DNA of 63,434 nt from Candidatus Neomarinimicrobiota bacterium (GCA_016784545.1 JADHUM010000014.1:1-63434), one strand, 5' to 3'. Counted from the stretch's first letter, positions 34,614 to 45,490 are shown. Notes: a model not told the origin generated them from the sequence alone. Program-made: numbers and translations.

Positions 34614-36974
34614 TCAATCCTTAGGTATAAGCCGCAGTTCCTGAACCTCACCAAATTCTGCCTGGTCCAGATGCATATCCACATAGTCGCCGGCCAGCCA
34701 GATATCCACTAGATCAGTGTAATGCTTGTGAAGGGGCATCCCTACTTGGCCTGAGGCGTTGGCCATGCGGCTTCGAGATATGTCGGACAGATCAACCAGC
34801 AATCTCATGGATGCAGTCATTTCAGCCATGTAGGGCGCATCAAAATTATGGGTTCCACGATTCACTGTCTCACCATCACCACCAAAAGGAAAGGGGCCAT
34901 AGTTAAAGAATTTCTCTATAAGGCCTCCCTTGGCCTCAAAGGGGTGATGAAACGTGATATTGTGGATGATGCCCCACTCCCAGGTCTGAATGTCTTCAGA
35001 GCCAAATTTCAGTGCCAAACTTCCCATGGCAGTTTTGAATGCCTCCAAGAGCAAATCATCTCTGGTCTCAATTATATCTGTATCAATTTTATCAAACCAT
35101 GAGGATGAGTTGTCATCCAACATTTCCACCCACCGATTCAGTGATATGTACCAGGTATCCAGATATTTTTCCGCCAATTCCAGACCCATTTCATCCACCC
35201 AGATCAATCTCAGGAAGGTTTCCAAAGTCTCATGATAAATGGAACCCTCAACCCCATTGGGATCCAGTTCGTGGTTCCAGGTTTCTAATAGCTCTCTAAC
35301 CACTTGCTGGGATTCTGGGATAAACGGTATGAGATGACTCAGAAAGATTGGCGCTAGATATGATTTCCTGTCAAACTGAAACACCGCCATATCATCCAGA
35401 CTGAGCTTTTCCTTGGACTCAATCATATCTTTGATACGACGGGTCCGATAATCAGGAGCATAAACTCCTGGCATGGGATATGGATAATCTGCACCATAAG
35501 GCTCGGCATTGGCTGTAACAATCATACCCCCCTCAGGATTGTAGATATGGGGCATTTCTTCGAAGGGGATATAGCCATCCCAGTCATAGTCACCGGTCCA
35601 TCCTGGTACGGGAAATATGCCTGAACCACTTTTCCTGATGGGAACCTTGCCTGCGCCATAATAGCCGATATTTCCTTCCGTATCAGCATATACAAAATTC
35701 TGTGGTGCTGTGGAGAAGTGTGACAAGGCCAGTGAAAATTCTCCCCAATCCCGGGCATGATTCAAGCGGTAAAATGCTTCCATCTCTTCATTAAACTGGT
35801 GTCCCGTCCAGGAGAGAGCCAGGAGTTCCTCGTCTTCTTTGACAATGGGACCATGAATGGTTTTACGAATCTCAAAATCTTCGATCCTGAATCCATCTTC
35901 CTCCTCGCTGTCTTTAATGCGAATCTCCTGTGGGATAATTTCAAAGTCCAGCCATTCGTCTTTGTACATGTATTGTGTGGGGTCGTCAGGGTTGATCTCT
36001 TCGATAAAGAGATCCTGAACATCGGGTCCCATATTGGTGATACCCCAGGCAATGTTGCGGTTGTGACCGATCAAGGCAGTGGGTAAACCAGGGAAAAAGC
36101 TGCCAGCTACATCCAGACCGGGAGCACTCAGGTGAGCAAAGTACCAGGGTCCTGGGAGTCTTGAGCCATGCAGGTGTGGATCTGATGCCAACAAGGGTTT
36201 ACCAGAGACTGATCGTTCACCAGAAACGACCCAGTTATTACTGCCGCCATTGGTTCCCAGAAGTTTCCGGAGCTGGGTAGCCTGTGAGATCAATTCTGAA
36301 TCTCCTGATTTGGTTTTTCCAAAAGCATCTAGCAGTTTCAGGTGTTCAGGAGCATAATATGGAAACAGCTCAGCTGCCCTTTCCACGCCAAGTTTTTCAT
36401 TTAGTTGGCGATAGATTAATTCCATGTCATAGTTGTAAGAGAGCTGCCAGCTTTGAAGCTTGACGATGGCCATCATGTCCGCAATACTCCAGAGCATGGG
36501 CGCATGGCCCAGCAGTCTGAACTCAATGGGTAAATCAGGATCATCTTTGATAAAGGCATTAATCCCATCTCTGAAAGCGGTCAACATGGACTGAACTCGA
36601 GGCGGGAAGGTATTAAACAGGTCCTCAGCATTTCTGGGTCTCAGCATGATTCGACGCAGAAATTTGTCTGATTTTACCATGCTTTCACCCAGAATTTCAC
36701 TGAGACTGCCATTACCAGCTGCTCTTAAAAACTCCATCTGGAATAGTCTGTCTTGAGACATGGCATACCCCAGAGCAAAAAATGCATCTGCTTCAGTTTC
36801 TCCAATAATATGCGGAATTCCTGATGCATCTCTTAAAATGGATACCTCCTTTTTCAGCCCTTTAACAATAATGCTGCCTTCGTGATCCGGAATACCCACT
36901 CTCAGATAATGGTTCAAATAGACACCACCTAATAAAAGCACAACAAAGATCCCGATAATTATTTTCTTGAGCAT
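34614..36974 (-). CDS. Penicillin acylase family protein (Ntn hydrolase, S45)
   Basis: A 786-residue precursor anchored by an N-terminal hydrophobic helix (MLKKIIIGIFVVLLLGGVYL). The likely self-cleavage site and catalytic Ser of the beta chain is in TNGGSNNWVVSG (Ser245). Alpha-chain landmarks such as GIPHIIGETEADAFFALGYAMSQDRL lie before it, and LASDPHL and NRNIAWGITN after it. The family hydrolyses amide-linked acyl chains: penicillins, acyl-homoserine lactones, other N-acyl compounds. Natural substrate unknown; N-acyl amino lipids or quorum signals are candidates. GAAGGGGG is the ribosome site. Confidence 0.92.
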   Translation of the reverse strand: MLKKIIIGIFVVLLLGGVYLNHYLRVGIPDHEGSIIVKGLKKEVSILRDASGIPHIIGETEADAFFALGYAMSQDRLFQMEFLRAAGNGSLSEILGESMVKSDKFLRRIMLRPRNAEDLFNTFPPRVQSMLTAFRDGINAFIKDDPDLPIEFRLLGHAPMLWSIADMMAIVKLQSWQLSYNYDMELIYRQLNEKLGVERAAELFPYYAPEHLKLLDAFGKTKSGDSELISQATQLRKLLGTNGGSNNWVVSGERSVSGKPLLASDPHLHGSRLPGPWYFAHLSAPGLDVAGSFFPGLPTALIGHNRNIAWGITNMGPDVQDLFIEEINPDDPTQYMYKDEWLDFEIIPQEIRIKDSEEEDGFRIEDFEIRKTIHGPIVKEDEELLALSWTGHQFNEEMEAFYRLNHARDWGEFSLALSHFSTAPQNFVYADTEGNIGYYGAGKVPIRKSGSGIFPVPGWTGDYDWDGYIPFEEMPHIYNPEGGMIVTANAEPYGADYPYPMPGVYAPDYRTRRIKDMIESKEKLSLDDMAVFQFDRKSYLAPIFLSHLIPFIPESQQVVRELLETWNHELDPNGVEGSIYHETLETFLRLIWVDEMGLELAEKYLDTWYISLNRWVEMLDDNSSSWFDKIDTDIIETRDDLLLEAFKTAMGSLALKFGSEDIQTWEWGIIHNITFHHPFEAKGGLIEKFFNYGPFPFGGDGETVNRGTHNFDAPYMAEMTASMRLLVDLSDISRSRMANASGQVGMPLHKHYTDLVDIWLAGDYVDMHLDQAEFGEVQELRLIPKD

Positions 36975-37013
36975 AAAGCCCCCTTCAGCTTGATATTTTG
37001 GGACACGACCAGA

Positions 37014-38150
37014 TTACTTCTTGATTTTCAGGACATCTGCCACGTTCTCAGCCAGAGATAAATAGGTCGTCAACTTGCCTCCAAAAATGTGCAGAAGTTT
37101 CGTATCTCCCCTGGTATGTAAATCCAGCTTGTATTCGCGACTGACATCAGTGACATCACCCTTTCTGCGAACCAGAGGTCTGACCCCGATATAGATATCC
37201 CTCACATCTTCTCTCTGAAATTGAAAGTCTGGTTTTAAATAGACATTTACCTGATCCAGCAGATATTGAATATCACTTTCCTGAGCATCCAGGTCATCCA
37301 TGTCACAATCTTCTTCACGTTCAGTTGTACCGATGAGTGTCTGGTCATTTTCAGGCTCAGGAATAACAAAAAATATGCGCTTTTCTTTGGTTTGCATGAA
37401 CATGAGTTCGGGTACGATGAGACCATCAAATATGAGATGAATCCCACTCACCTTGCGGATTTGGAATCGGGCAGGGAGATCAAATTTTTCGTTGACCTCA
37501 TTGAGCCAGGGTCCAGTAGCATTTACCAGGATTGGTGCTGCAAAATCTCCTGATTTTGAATGCAGCTCAAATCCATCCATATTCCAGTCAATACTTTCAA
37601 TATCACAATGGACAATAACCTTTCCGCCCAGATCCTGAAAATCATCCGCTACTCTTCGCGTTAGCTGGCGATCATGGGTCTTGGCATCCACATAGGATAG
37701 AACGGATTTCAATCCGTCTTCAATAAATGCCGGAAACTTTGATTTAAATTTTGCAATATCCTCAGTTCTGGAATGTCCTACTTTTTGTGCGCCTGAAAGC
37801 AGGTCATACATCCACAATCCAATTCTTATCATCCAGGCAGGTCTGGGACTACTTTTATAGATGGGCAGAAAAAACCGTCTGGGCTGTACCAGATCCGGAT
37901 ATTTGTCTATAAGTCGTTGACGATCATGGAGGGCCTCATAAACGAGGTGAATTTGACCCGTTTCCAGATATCGCAATCCACCATGAATGAGCCGTGAAGA
38001 TTTTGAAGAAGTCCCCTGCCCAACACCCTCTTTGTCCAGCAGCAGAACCTGCTTGCCAGCTCGAGCCAGATTTTCGGCAATACCACAACCGTTAATACCG
38101 GCACCCAGTACAATTACATCATAATTTTGCATGGTCGAAAGATAACTCAT
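37014..38150 (-). CDS. GlpD-like FAD-dependent oxidoreductase, short form
   Basis: A 378-residue protein with the FAD Rossmann motif VLGAGINGCGIAENLARAG (residues about 14-32) and the GlpD hallmarks SSRLIHGGLRYLE and GVRPLV. Glycerol-3-phosphate dehydrogenase usually has over 500 residues; this lacks the C-terminal domain, so it may oxidise glycerol 3-phosphate or another hydroxy acid, passing electrons to quinone. A second ATG at 38132 lies closer to the Rossmann fold; neither has a good ribosome site. It follows the SLC13 operon on the same strand, past a palindromic repeat. Confidence 0.83.
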   Translation of the reverse strand: MSYLSTMQNYDVIVLGAGINGCGIAENLARAGKQVLLLDKEGVGQGTSSKSSRLIHGGLRYLETGQIHLVYEALHDRQRLIDKYPDLVQPRRFFLPIYKSSPRPAWMIRIGLWMYDLLSGAQKVGHSRTEDIAKFKSKFPAFIEDGLKSVLSYVDAKTHDRQLTRRVADDFQDLGGKVIVHCDIESIDWNMDGFELHSKSGDFAAPILVNATGPWLNEVNEKFDLPARFQIRKVSGIHLIFDGLIVPELMFMQTKEKRIFFVIPEPENDQTLIGTTEREEDCDMDDLDAQESDIQYLLDQVNVYLKPDFQFQREDVRDIYIGVRPLVRRKGDVTDVSREYKLDLHTRGDTKLLHIFGGKLTTYLSLAENVADVLKIKK

Positions 38151-38212
38151 TAATCAGGGATTAACGAACAGCTTTGACCCCATTTCTTTCGAAAACTGAG
38201 GAAATGGGATTC

Positions 38213-38283
38213 GTCATCCCGAGCGGAGTCGAGGAAGGTGATAATTCGTTTACCTTGTATCCCTCGACTCCGCTCGGGATGAC
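38213..38283. repeat. Inverted pair of the dispersed 23-base repeat
   Basis: Two copies of the CCCGAGCGGAGTCGAGG element in opposite orientation (38213-38234 and 38261-38283) with a 26-base AT-rich centre, nearly the same arrangement as at 16298-16369. Confidence 0.85.
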
Positions 38284-38321
38284 ATTCTTGAATTCCTTGG
38301 TTGTAATCTGGGGTTCATTGT

Positions 38322-39725
38322 CTATCTAAAAAGCGGCCACCAAACCAGAGCCACCAGAGCCAGGGAAATGATGGACATAATGGCCATCTTCCAACCAGCC
38401 CGGAGGAAGTCAGGGGCTTTTACCAATCCACTGGAATAAATGATGGTACAAGCTGGAGCGGCAACAGCAGTAAAATATCCAAAGGCCGAGGATATGACCG
38501 ATGCCAGACCCAGAAGGATGGGATCTCCTCCCAGGTTCAGAACGACAGGACCCACCACGGCTACTGTGGCTGAGCTACTGAGAAGATTTGACAGGACCCC
38601 GCTTAAGGCTACAGAGACAATTGCACGCAAGGCATCAATATTTGGAATCAAGCTCTGGAGCAGATTGACACTCCCTTCAGCCAACCAGGCAGCACCTCCC
38701 GTATTTTTCATCTGGACACCAATTGAGATTGTCGCTCCAAAAAGAAGGATAACTCCCCAATTCACACCTTTGCTGAGGTCCTTCCAGGAAACCAGACCAA
38801 AAGCCATAAACAGAAAAATTCCAATAAGTGCGATACTCCCCAATCCATAATCTTCACTCAAAACAATCCAGCCATAAAGAACACCTCCAAACAAGACGAG
38901 CGAGAATATCTCTTTGGCAGACATCTTACCAGCATGAGCTACCTCCACAGAGAGTCGCCTAACTGCCGTGTCAAGATTCTGCAATTCAGGCGGAAAGGTC
39001 TTTAATATGATAAAAATGGTAAAGGGGATCTCAATCAATACCATGGGATAAACCATTTTCATCCATTCGATATAGCTCAGAGTGCCTGATCCAAATTCAG
39101 CCCAGTAATTCATCATGATCACATTACGACCACCACCAGAGGGCGTCCCGATCGATCCTGTGGTTGCTCCATAGGCTATCGAGAAGAGTAGAGCAGCAAT
39201 AAGTCCAGTATTTGATTTCCCTTTTTTCCCTGTAAACCGAATCAGAGTTAGAGCAACAGGAAGCATCATGGCGGTCACCATGTGGGGACCAACAAAGCTT
39301 GAAAGAATGGCAGAGATTGCCGTAAAACCGGCCACGATGCTCCAGGTTTTATTCCCAGTAAACCGGATGATTCCCAGCGCCAGCCGTTTGTCCAGACCCT
39401 GACTCACAATGGCTACGGCCAGCATGAGCGAACCCATGATAAAGAAAACGGCATCATTCATGAAATAACCGCCCACCTCATTGGGAGTGCTGCCTCCGAT
39501 GATGACCTGCCAGAAAATCAACTGAAGCGCAATGGCTGGAAGGGGAATGGGCTCTTTGAGGATAAGAATGAGGGTCATCAAAATAATGATGAGAATGTGG
39601 TATCCATCCTCACTTAAAGATTGAGGGGATGGAACCAGGAAATAGAGAGAGATGCCCACTGCCAGAGAGATCAAGAGCCAACGTTTCTGTTGGACCCAGA
39701 AAAGCATGTCAGCAGAGATGTGCAT
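38322..39725 (-). CDS. SLC13/DASS-family anion permease (copy 2)
   Basis: A 467-residue transporter with about eleven membrane helices. Substrate-site landmarks of the divalent-anion:Na+ symporter family are IGTPSGGGRNVIMMNY and LSNLLSSSATVAVVGP. The family moves dicarboxylates, citrate or sulfate. It is the last gene of a three-gene operon, 12 bases after the universal stress gene, and is a close paralogue of 40655-42055. Confidence 0.9.
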   Translation of the reverse strand: MHISADMLFWVQQKRWLLISLAVGISLYFLVPSPQSLSEDGYHILIIILMTLILILKEPIPLPAIALQLIFWQVIIGGSTPNEVGGYFMNDAVFFIMGSLMLAVAIVSQGLDKRLALGIIRFTGNKTWSIVAGFTAISAILSSFVGPHMVTAMMLPVALTLIRFTGKKGKSNTGLIAALLFSIAYGATTGSIGTPSGGGRNVIMMNYWAEFGSGTLSYIEWMKMVYPMVLIEIPFTIFIILKTFPPELQNLDTAVRRLSVEVAHAGKMSAKEIFSLVLFGGVLYGWIVLSEDYGLGSIALIGIFLFMAFGLVSWKDLSKGVNWGVILLFGATISIGVQMKNTGGAAWLAEGSVNLLQSLIPNIDALRAIVSVALSGVLSNLLSSSATVAVVGPVVLNLGGDPILLGLASVISSAFGYFTAVAAPACTIIYSSGLVKAPDFLRAGWKMAIMSIISLALVALVWWPLFR

Positions 39726-39737
39726 TGATATGGTCAG

Positions 39738-40658
39738 CTATCGAACGATTAAAATTGGGACATCACTTTGTTCAAGTGTCTTGATAGGCTTACTTCCAAA
39801 CAAGAGTTGCTTAATGGGATTCAGAGTTGAGGCACCCATGATCACAAAGTGATTGTCTCCGGCAAAATCTACAAAAGTTCTTACAGGATCACCGGTGAGG
39901 AAAAATTGTTCGACCTCAATCCCTCTGGAGTCAAAGTATGCTTTGGCCTTATCTGCAGCGCCCTGATACCCTGCTCCAAAGCGCTTGGTTTTGGAAACAG
40001 TAAGCGTTCGTACAGGCCATCCCAATTTTTCGGCAATCAAAGCGCCCCACTCTACGGACTTGTTTGTGGCTACGGAATCATCCACCAGAAGCAATAATTT
40101 GTATTTTATGCGAGGATTAAATTTTTGAAGCACAAAAATGGAGGACGGTAGGTATTGGATGAGTGAATGTGCGAGATGTCGCTTGTTCTGACTACCACCA
40201 ATGATGGCGAGGTCGTAACTCTCCAGTTGGATTTCCTTCCTCAATTGGTCAACCAGCTCACCCTCTCGGAGCACCAGCTCTATTCGGCAGCCTTTATCAT
40301 CAGGTAGTATGACGCGGACCCGACCATCCTCTTCATAAACATGATCAGAATTAAATTGAATTTTAGCTAACTCTTCATTTTCAGGGGACAACTTTTTCAA
40401 TTCCTTGAGTGCCCATTCCAGAACTTCAAGACCGGGGTGGATAATATTCCAATTGTCCAGATTCGTTCGTGTCAGGTTGACGGAGCTTCCATGAAACTCA
40501 CTGGCTCGTTCCCCAACATAGACAACGCCATGACTGGCATCAAAAACGGAGGCAATCAAAGCGCCCATTTTTAAGGTAGGTTTGGAATATTCTACACTAC
40601 TGACTGCAGTAAGAAACTTGAGTGATTTAGGATCGATTAATGGTTTCTTTTTTGTCAT
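39738..40658 (-). CDS. Tandem universal stress protein (UspA) domain protein
   Basis: A 306-residue protein of two UspA-like halves. The C-terminal half has LLLLVDDSVATNKS as nucleotide loop and IMGASTLNPIKQLLFGSKPIKTL, the G-rich ATP-binding signature. The first half is more diverged (SLKFLTAVSSVEYSKPT, then DLAIIGGSQNKRHLAHSL). I start at the ATG at 40658, which overlaps the preceding permease stop as ATGA. Sitting between two SLC13 permeases, it may regulate them or sense nucleotide state. Confidence 0.88.
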   Translation of the reverse strand: MTKKKPLIDPKSLKFLTAVSSVEYSKPTLKMGALIASVFDASHGVVYVGERASEFHGSSVNLTRTNLDNWNIIHPGLEVLEWALKELKKLSPENEELAKIQFNSDHVYEEDGRVRVILPDDKGCRIELVLREGELVDQLRKEIQLESYDLAIIGGSQNKRHLAHSLIQYLPSSIFVLQKFNPRIKYKLLLLVDDSVATNKSVEWGALIAEKLGWPVRTLTVSKTKRFGAGYQGAADKAKAYFDSRGIEVEQFFLTGDPVRTFVDFAGDNHFVIMGASTLNPIKQLLFGSKPIKTLEQSDVPILIVR

Positions 40659-42055
40659 AATAATGGCCACCATATTAAGGATAAACCGAGGAGGCTAACA
40701 AGGGATAAAACCCCCATTTTCCAACCCGCTCGTAGAAAGTCTTTTGATTTTACCAGCCCACTGGAATAGATGATGGTACAGGCCGGGGCAGCTACAGCGG
40801 TGAAATAGCCAAAGGCGGAAGCAATAGCTGTGGCATACCCGATGAGGATTTTATCTCCTCCCAGATCAAGCACGATGGGACCCACAACTGCCACCGTCGC
40901 TGAACTACTTAAAATATTTGACATAAAGCCCGTGAGGAGAACTGAAACACTGCCCTGGAGAATTGCGGGATTATCTATAACCTTCCCCAGATTGGTTATA
41001 ATCACTTGAGCTATCCATCGTGCAGCACCGGTTTCATTCATCTGAATTCCAATGGAAATCGCTGAACCAAAAAGCAGAATAACACCCCAGTTGGTCTTCC
41101 GATTTAGTTCCTGCCACTCCACCAGGCCAAAGGCCAGATACAGGAAAACACCAAGGAGAGCAATGATTCCAAGCCCAAAATCCTCACTGAGAAAAACCCA
41201 ACCGAGAAAAACGAGGATAAACAGGAAAATGGCCAACCATTCACGACCTTTGATTTTGCCAGCTCGAGCTACATCAATCACCAGTTTTCTGACTGCACTA
41301 TCAAGATTGCTTTGCTCAGGTTTGAAAGTCCAGAGTAGAATAAGAACGGTGAAGGGTATTTGGATCAGCACCATGGGATAGACATATTTTATCCATTCCA
41401 GATAGGTCACAGAACCAGCTCCAAATTCAGCCCAGTAATTCATCATGATCACATTGCGACCACCACCCGAGGGGGTTCCAATGGATCCAATGGTTGCTCC
41501 ATAGGCAATGGAAAAGAGGAGAGCAGCAGTGAGACCCGCAACCTTTTTCGGATCCTTGTGGGCATATCGAACCAGGGTCAGTCCCACAGGCATCATCATG
41601 GCAGCAACAGTATGTTCACCGATAAACGAAGCCAGTATGGCGGAAATTGCAGTGAAGCCAGCAATAATTCGCCAGGTTTTATGCCCGGTCAGATATATGA
41701 TGGCCAGGGCAAGGCGTTTATCCAGCCCCTGACTCACAATAGCCACGGCTAGCATGAGAGACCCCATGATAAAGAAGACAGCATCGTTCATAAAGGAGGA
41801 AGCCACATTATTGGCGGTGTCAATTCCCAGAACCACTTGCATAAACAACATAAACATGGCAATAGCTGGAAGCGGTAAGGGCTCGGTTATGATGAGGATG
41901 AGCGCCATAGAGATGATAATGAGGGCATCAAAGGCGGCGGGGTTAAGGTCTACTGGGGGTGTCACTCCAAAGTGCATGATAAGACCATAGGCAATGGCAA
42001 AGAGGAACCATCGTTTCTGACGCATCCAGAACAAAACATCAATGTATATCGTCAA
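40655..42055 (-). CDS. SLC13/DASS-family anion permease (copy 1)
   Basis: About 466 residues, a close paralogue of 38322-39725: DVLFWMRQKRW against DMLFWVQQKRW, identical IGTPSGGGRNVIMMNYWAEFG, and SNILSSSATVAVVGP. I pick TTG 42055 because the paralogue's ATG aligns exactly there and AGGG lies eight bases before it; an upstream TTG at 42082 is the alternative. Coupled by ATGA to the universal stress gene. Confidence 0.88.
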   Translation of the reverse strand: MTIYIDVLFWMRQKRWFLFAIAYGLIMHFGVTPPVDLNPAAFDALIIISMALILIITEPLPLPAIAMFMLFMQVVLGIDTANNVASSFMNDAVFFIMGSLMLAVAIVSQGLDKRLALAIIYLTGHKTWRIIAGFTAISAILASFIGEHTVAAMMMPVGLTLVRYAHKDPKKVAGLTAALLFSIAYGATIGSIGTPSGGGRNVIMMNYWAEFGAGSVTYLEWIKYVYPMVLIQIPFTVLILLWTFKPEQSNLDSAVRKLVIDVARAGKIKGREWLAIFLFILVFLGWVFLSEDFGLGIIALLGVFLYLAFGLVEWQELNRKTNWGVILLFGSAISIGIQMNETGAARWIAQVIITNLGKVIDNPAILQGSVSVLLTGFMSNILSSSATVAVVGPIVLDLGGDKILIGYATAIASAFGYFTAVAAPACTIIYSSGLVKSKDFLRAGWKMGVLSLVSLLGLSLIWWPLL

Positions 42056-42305
42056 CTTAACATCCCTGTTTTTCTGATTCAAACATGAAGGCTGAAATAT
42101 GCTCTTAAATCAATCAATTTGAAACTATTCATAAACAGATGTAATAAACCTGTATGAGTACCTGGGGGTTTTCCGAAAACCAGTTCTGATGTCGATTGAT
42201 TTTGGCAAGTAAAATCTTAGTTTGTAAGGTGCTTAGCATCTATAATTATACCAACCTCCCAACCAACATATCATTGATTAATCCAATAAATTTCAGGAGC
42301 CCCAC

Positions 42306-44984
42306 ATGGCAAGCAAATCCAATTCTTTAAATAGCTTTAATACTCGGTCAACCCTTCAACTAAACGGTCAGGATTACGAGTATTATTCACTCTCAAAGCT
42401 GAACGCTGATGACAAATTGAGCAAGTTGCCCATCGCCCATAAAGTGCTGCTTGAAAACATGCTGCGCTTTGAAGATGATATCACTGTGACCAGTGGAGAT
42501 GTTGAAGCTGTTTTAAATTGGGATGCCAACGAGCCTCCATCACACGAAATTCAGTTACGACCCAGTCGAGTTCTTTTGCAGGATTTTACAGGGGTTCCTG
42601 CAGTGGTAGACCTGGCAGTTATGCGGGATACCATGGCTGATCTTGGTGGAAATCCTGAAAAAATAAACCCTCTACAACCTGCCGATCTGGTCATTGATCA
42701 CTCCGTCCAGGTAGACAAATTTGGAAGCCTCGGCGCTTTTGCTGAAAATGCCAGCATCGAGATGGAACGCAACCGTGAACGCTATGGATTTTTACGCTGG
42801 GGACAGGAAGCTTTTGAGAATTTTCGAGTGGTTCCACCAGATACTGGTATCATCCATCAGATCAACCTGGAATATCTGGCTCAGGTAGTCTTCAAAAAAG
42901 AGACCGAAGACGGCATTCAGATTTATCCTGATTCACTGGTTGGAACTGATTCTCACACCACCATGATCAACGGACTGGGAGTTCTTGGTTGGGGCGTCGG
43001 TGGAATTGAAGCCGAAGCCGTGATGCTGGGTCAGCCAATTTCCATGCTCATCCCCCAGGTTGTGGGTTTCAAGCTGACAGGAAAAATGGCTGAAGGCACG
43101 ACTGCAACAGACCTGGTACTCACTGTGGTGCAGATGCTCCGTGCAGCTGGTGTGGTTGGAAAATTTGTTGAATTTTATGGGGCAGGTATTGCCAATCTCA
43201 GCCTGGAAGACCAGGCCACCATCGCCAATATGGCACCAGAATATGGTGCCACAATGGGATATTTTCCAGTGAATGAAGCTACTATTAAATATCTGAAATT
43301 TAGTGGTCGTGATGCTGAGCAGGTCGCTCTAGTGGAGGCATATACCAAAGCCCAGGGAATGTTTTATGAAGCTGGTGTTGACCAGGCAGTTTATTCAGCC
43401 AATCTTGAATTGGACATGAGTACGGTTGTTCCTTCCATTTCTGGACCCAAACGTCCCCAGGATCGTATTGAATTATCTAAATCAAAAGCTAACTGGGTCA
43501 AGGACCTTGAAGTCCTCAGGGGCTCAAGCAAAGGTGTAGCGGATGTTGTTGGTAGTGACTATCAGCTCAAGGATGGTGATGTGGTTATCGCGGCCATTAC
43601 CTCCTGTACAAATACTTCCAATCCCAATGTCATGGTTGGCGCTGGTCTGGTAGCCAAAAAAGCCGTGGAATTAGGACTCAATATTAAGCCCTGGGTTAAA
43701 CCCAGCCTGGCTCCAGGATCCAAAGTGGTGACTGACTATCTTGATGCGTCAGGGCTATCAACTTATCTGGATCAACTCCAATTCAATCTGGTAGGATATG
43801 GTTGCACGACCTGTATTGGAAATAGTGGACCCCTGCCCGCTCCAATCGCATCAGCCGTTGAAGCTGGCGATCTGGTGGTTACTTCAGTGCTCTCCGGGAA
43901 CCGAAATTTTGAAGGACGGGTCAATTCGCATGTCAAAGCCAATTATCTGGCTTCACCTCCCCTGGTCGTGGCTTATGCCCTGGCTGGAACCATGAACATC
44001 GATCTGGCCTCCGAACCACTTGGCCAGGACAAAAATGGCAGTGATGTCTTCCTTAAAGATATCTGGCCAACATCTACTGAGATTGCCGCGGCTGTCGCAC
44101 TGGCTGTTAAACCTGAGCAGTTCATCAGCAAATATGCCGATGTGTTTAGTGGAGATGCCGCCTGGAAGGGTTTGACTATTCCTGAAGGTAACACTTTTGA
44201 TTGGGAAGCAGATTCAACTTATATCCGCAAACCTTCCTTTTTCGAGGGCATGACCCGTGAACATGGTGTCCTTAGTGATATCAGCAATGCTCGTGCTCTG
44301 GCACTTCTCGGTGATTCCGTCACAACGGATCATATTTCACCAGCTGGGGCTTTTAAAGCTGATACACCTGCAGGTAAATATCTCATCGACAAGGGAACTG
44401 ACCTGAAAGACTTCAACTCCTATGGGAGTCGTCGTGGAAACCATGAAGTCATGATGCGCGGAACCTTTGCCAATATTCGTCTACGCAATCTCCTAGCTCC
44501 TGGAACCGAGGGGGGTTTTACCAAAAAATTACCTGAAGGTGAGGTCACAACTATTTATGATGGTGCCATGGCCTATAAGGCTGAAGGAACCTCTCTGGTA
44601 GTTATCGCTGGAAAAGAATATGGAACTGGATCCAGTCGCGACTGGGCAGCCAAGGGAACTTATCTTTTGGGTGTTAAAGCTGTTATTGCTGAAAGTTTTG
44701 AGCGCATTCATCGCAGCAACCTCATCGGAATGGGTGTATTGCCACTGCAGTTCAAAGATGGCGAGGGTCGGGTCAGCCTGGGACTGTCCGGTGAAGAAAG
44801 CTTCTCTATCGCCGGGATCGCAGAAGGACTCAAACCAGGTAAAGAGCTTGAGGTCAAGTGCACAAGAACTGACGGTAGTCAATTCTCCTTTACTGCAGTT
44901 ACTAGGATCGACACACCCAACGAAATGGAATACTATCGCCATGGTGGCATCCTCCAGTATGTGATGCGGTCCTTGTTGGATTAA
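42306..44984 (+). CDS. acnA: Aconitate hydratase A
   Basis: An 892-residue aconitase of the AcnA/IRP1 branch. The [4Fe-4S] ligands lie in [13 protein letters not shown] and [15 protein letters not shown]; other marks are [24 protein letters not shown] and [14 protein letters not shown] in the swivel domain. It isomerises citrate and isocitrate in the TCA cycle. AGGAGCCCCAC is the ribosome site. It is transcribed alone; a 250-base gap upstream, shared with the divergent SLC13 operon, should hold its promoter. Confidence 0.96.
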   Translation: MASKSNSLNSFNTRSTLQLNGQDYEYYSLSKLNADDKLSKLPIAHKVLLENMLRFEDDITVTSGDVEAVLNWDANEPPSHEIQLRPSRVLLQDFTGVPAVVDLAVMRDTMADLGGNPEKINPLQPADLVIDHSVQVDKFGSLGAFAENASIEMERNRERYGFLRWGQEAFENFRVVPPDTGIIHQINLEYLAQVVFKKETEDGIQIYPDSLVGTDSHTTMINGLGVLGWGVGGIEAEAVMLGQPISMLIPQVVGFKLTGKMAEGTTATDLVLTVVQMLRAAGVVGKFVEFYGAGIANLSLEDQATIANMAPEYGATMGYFPVNEATIKYLKFSGRDAEQVALVEAYTKAQGMFYEAGVDQAVYSANLELDMSTVVPSISGPKRPQDRIELSKSKANWVKDLEVLRGSSKGVADVVGSDYQLKDGDVVIAAITSCTNTSNPNVMVGAGLVAKKAVELGLNIKPWVKPSLAPGSKVVTDYLDASGLSTYLDQLQFNLVGYGCTTCIGNSGPLPAPIASAVEAGDLVVTSVLSGNRNFEGRVNSHVKANYLASPPLVVAYALAGTMNIDLASEPLGQDKNGSDVFLKDIWPTSTEIAAAVALAVKPEQFISKYADVFSGDAAWKGLTIPEGNTFDWEADSTYIRKPSFFEGMTREHGVLSDISNARALALLGDSVTTDHISPAGAFKADTPAGKYLIDKGTDLKDFNSYGSRRGNHEVMMRGTFANIRLRNLLAPGTEGGFTKKLPEGEVTTIYDGAMAYKAEGTSLVVIAGKEYGTGSSRDWAAKGTYLLGVKAVIAESFERIHRSNLIGMGVLPLQFKDGEGRVSLGLSGEESFSIAGIAEGLKPGKELEVKCTRTDGSQFSFTAVTRIDTPNEMEYYRHGGILQYVMRSLLD

Positions 44985-44991
44985 TCCTACT

Positions 44992-45072
44992 CAGTCTTCG
45001 CGAAGGAGTGAAACGACTGACGCGATCTCGGTCCATCTGCTTACCAAGAATTCGGAGATTGCTTCGCAAGAC
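44992..45072 (+). repeat. Dispersed repeat copy A
   Basis: Shares CAGTCTTCGCGA at its start and AAGAATTCGGAGATTGCTTC near its end with copy B; the mid-part has GCGATCTCGGTCCATC. Confidence 0.8.
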
Positions 45073-45161
45073 AGCCTGCGAAACCACCAGCCATTTAACA
45101 TCTTACAACGGATTCGACGAACTGAACGAAAAGGCACAACAACTAAAGGATTAACCCTGCG

Positions 45162-45254
45162 CAGTCTTCGCGAGAAGGTCGCAGACCGACGTGGCGATCT
45201 CTATCCATCCGTTAATCAAGAATTCGGAGATTGCTTCGCTTCACTCGCAATGAC
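45162..45254 (+). repeat. Dispersed repeat copy B, with full-length end
   Basis: The most complete copy: CAGTCTTCGCGA, GGCGATCTCTATCCATCCG, AAGAATTCGGAGATTGCTTC, then CACTCGCAATGAC. The end matches, in reverse, the widespread GTCATTGCGAG...GAAGCAATCTC intergenic repeat of many bacteria. Confidence 0.8.
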
Positions 45255-45404
45255 TCAAATGGAGCGATTCCAAAGTTTCGAGTGATAATTCAAGATCGCC
45301 TTTTCCTTACAACGAACTAGACGAACTGAACGAAAAGACATAAAATGATTCGTCATCTTCGTATGTTTCGTTGTAAAAAGAATGAGCTCTTTTTTGGGAT
45401 TTAC

Positions 45405-45490
45405 GACCTTGACAGGCTTGGCAGCGATCTCGATTCATCCGCTTTCCAAGAATTCGGAGATTGCTTCGTCACTTCGTTTCTCGCAAAGAC
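45405..45490 (+). repeat. Dispersed repeat copy C
   Basis: Contains GACAGGCTTGGCAGCGATCTC, ATCCGCTTTCCAAGAATTCG and TTTCTCGCAAAGAC; same order of blocks as copies A and B. Confidence 0.8.

Noticed and set aside
44529-44942. Long open frame antisense to aconitase
   Set aside because: It mirrors the coding bias of acnA and matches no family; aconitase is certain on the other strand.
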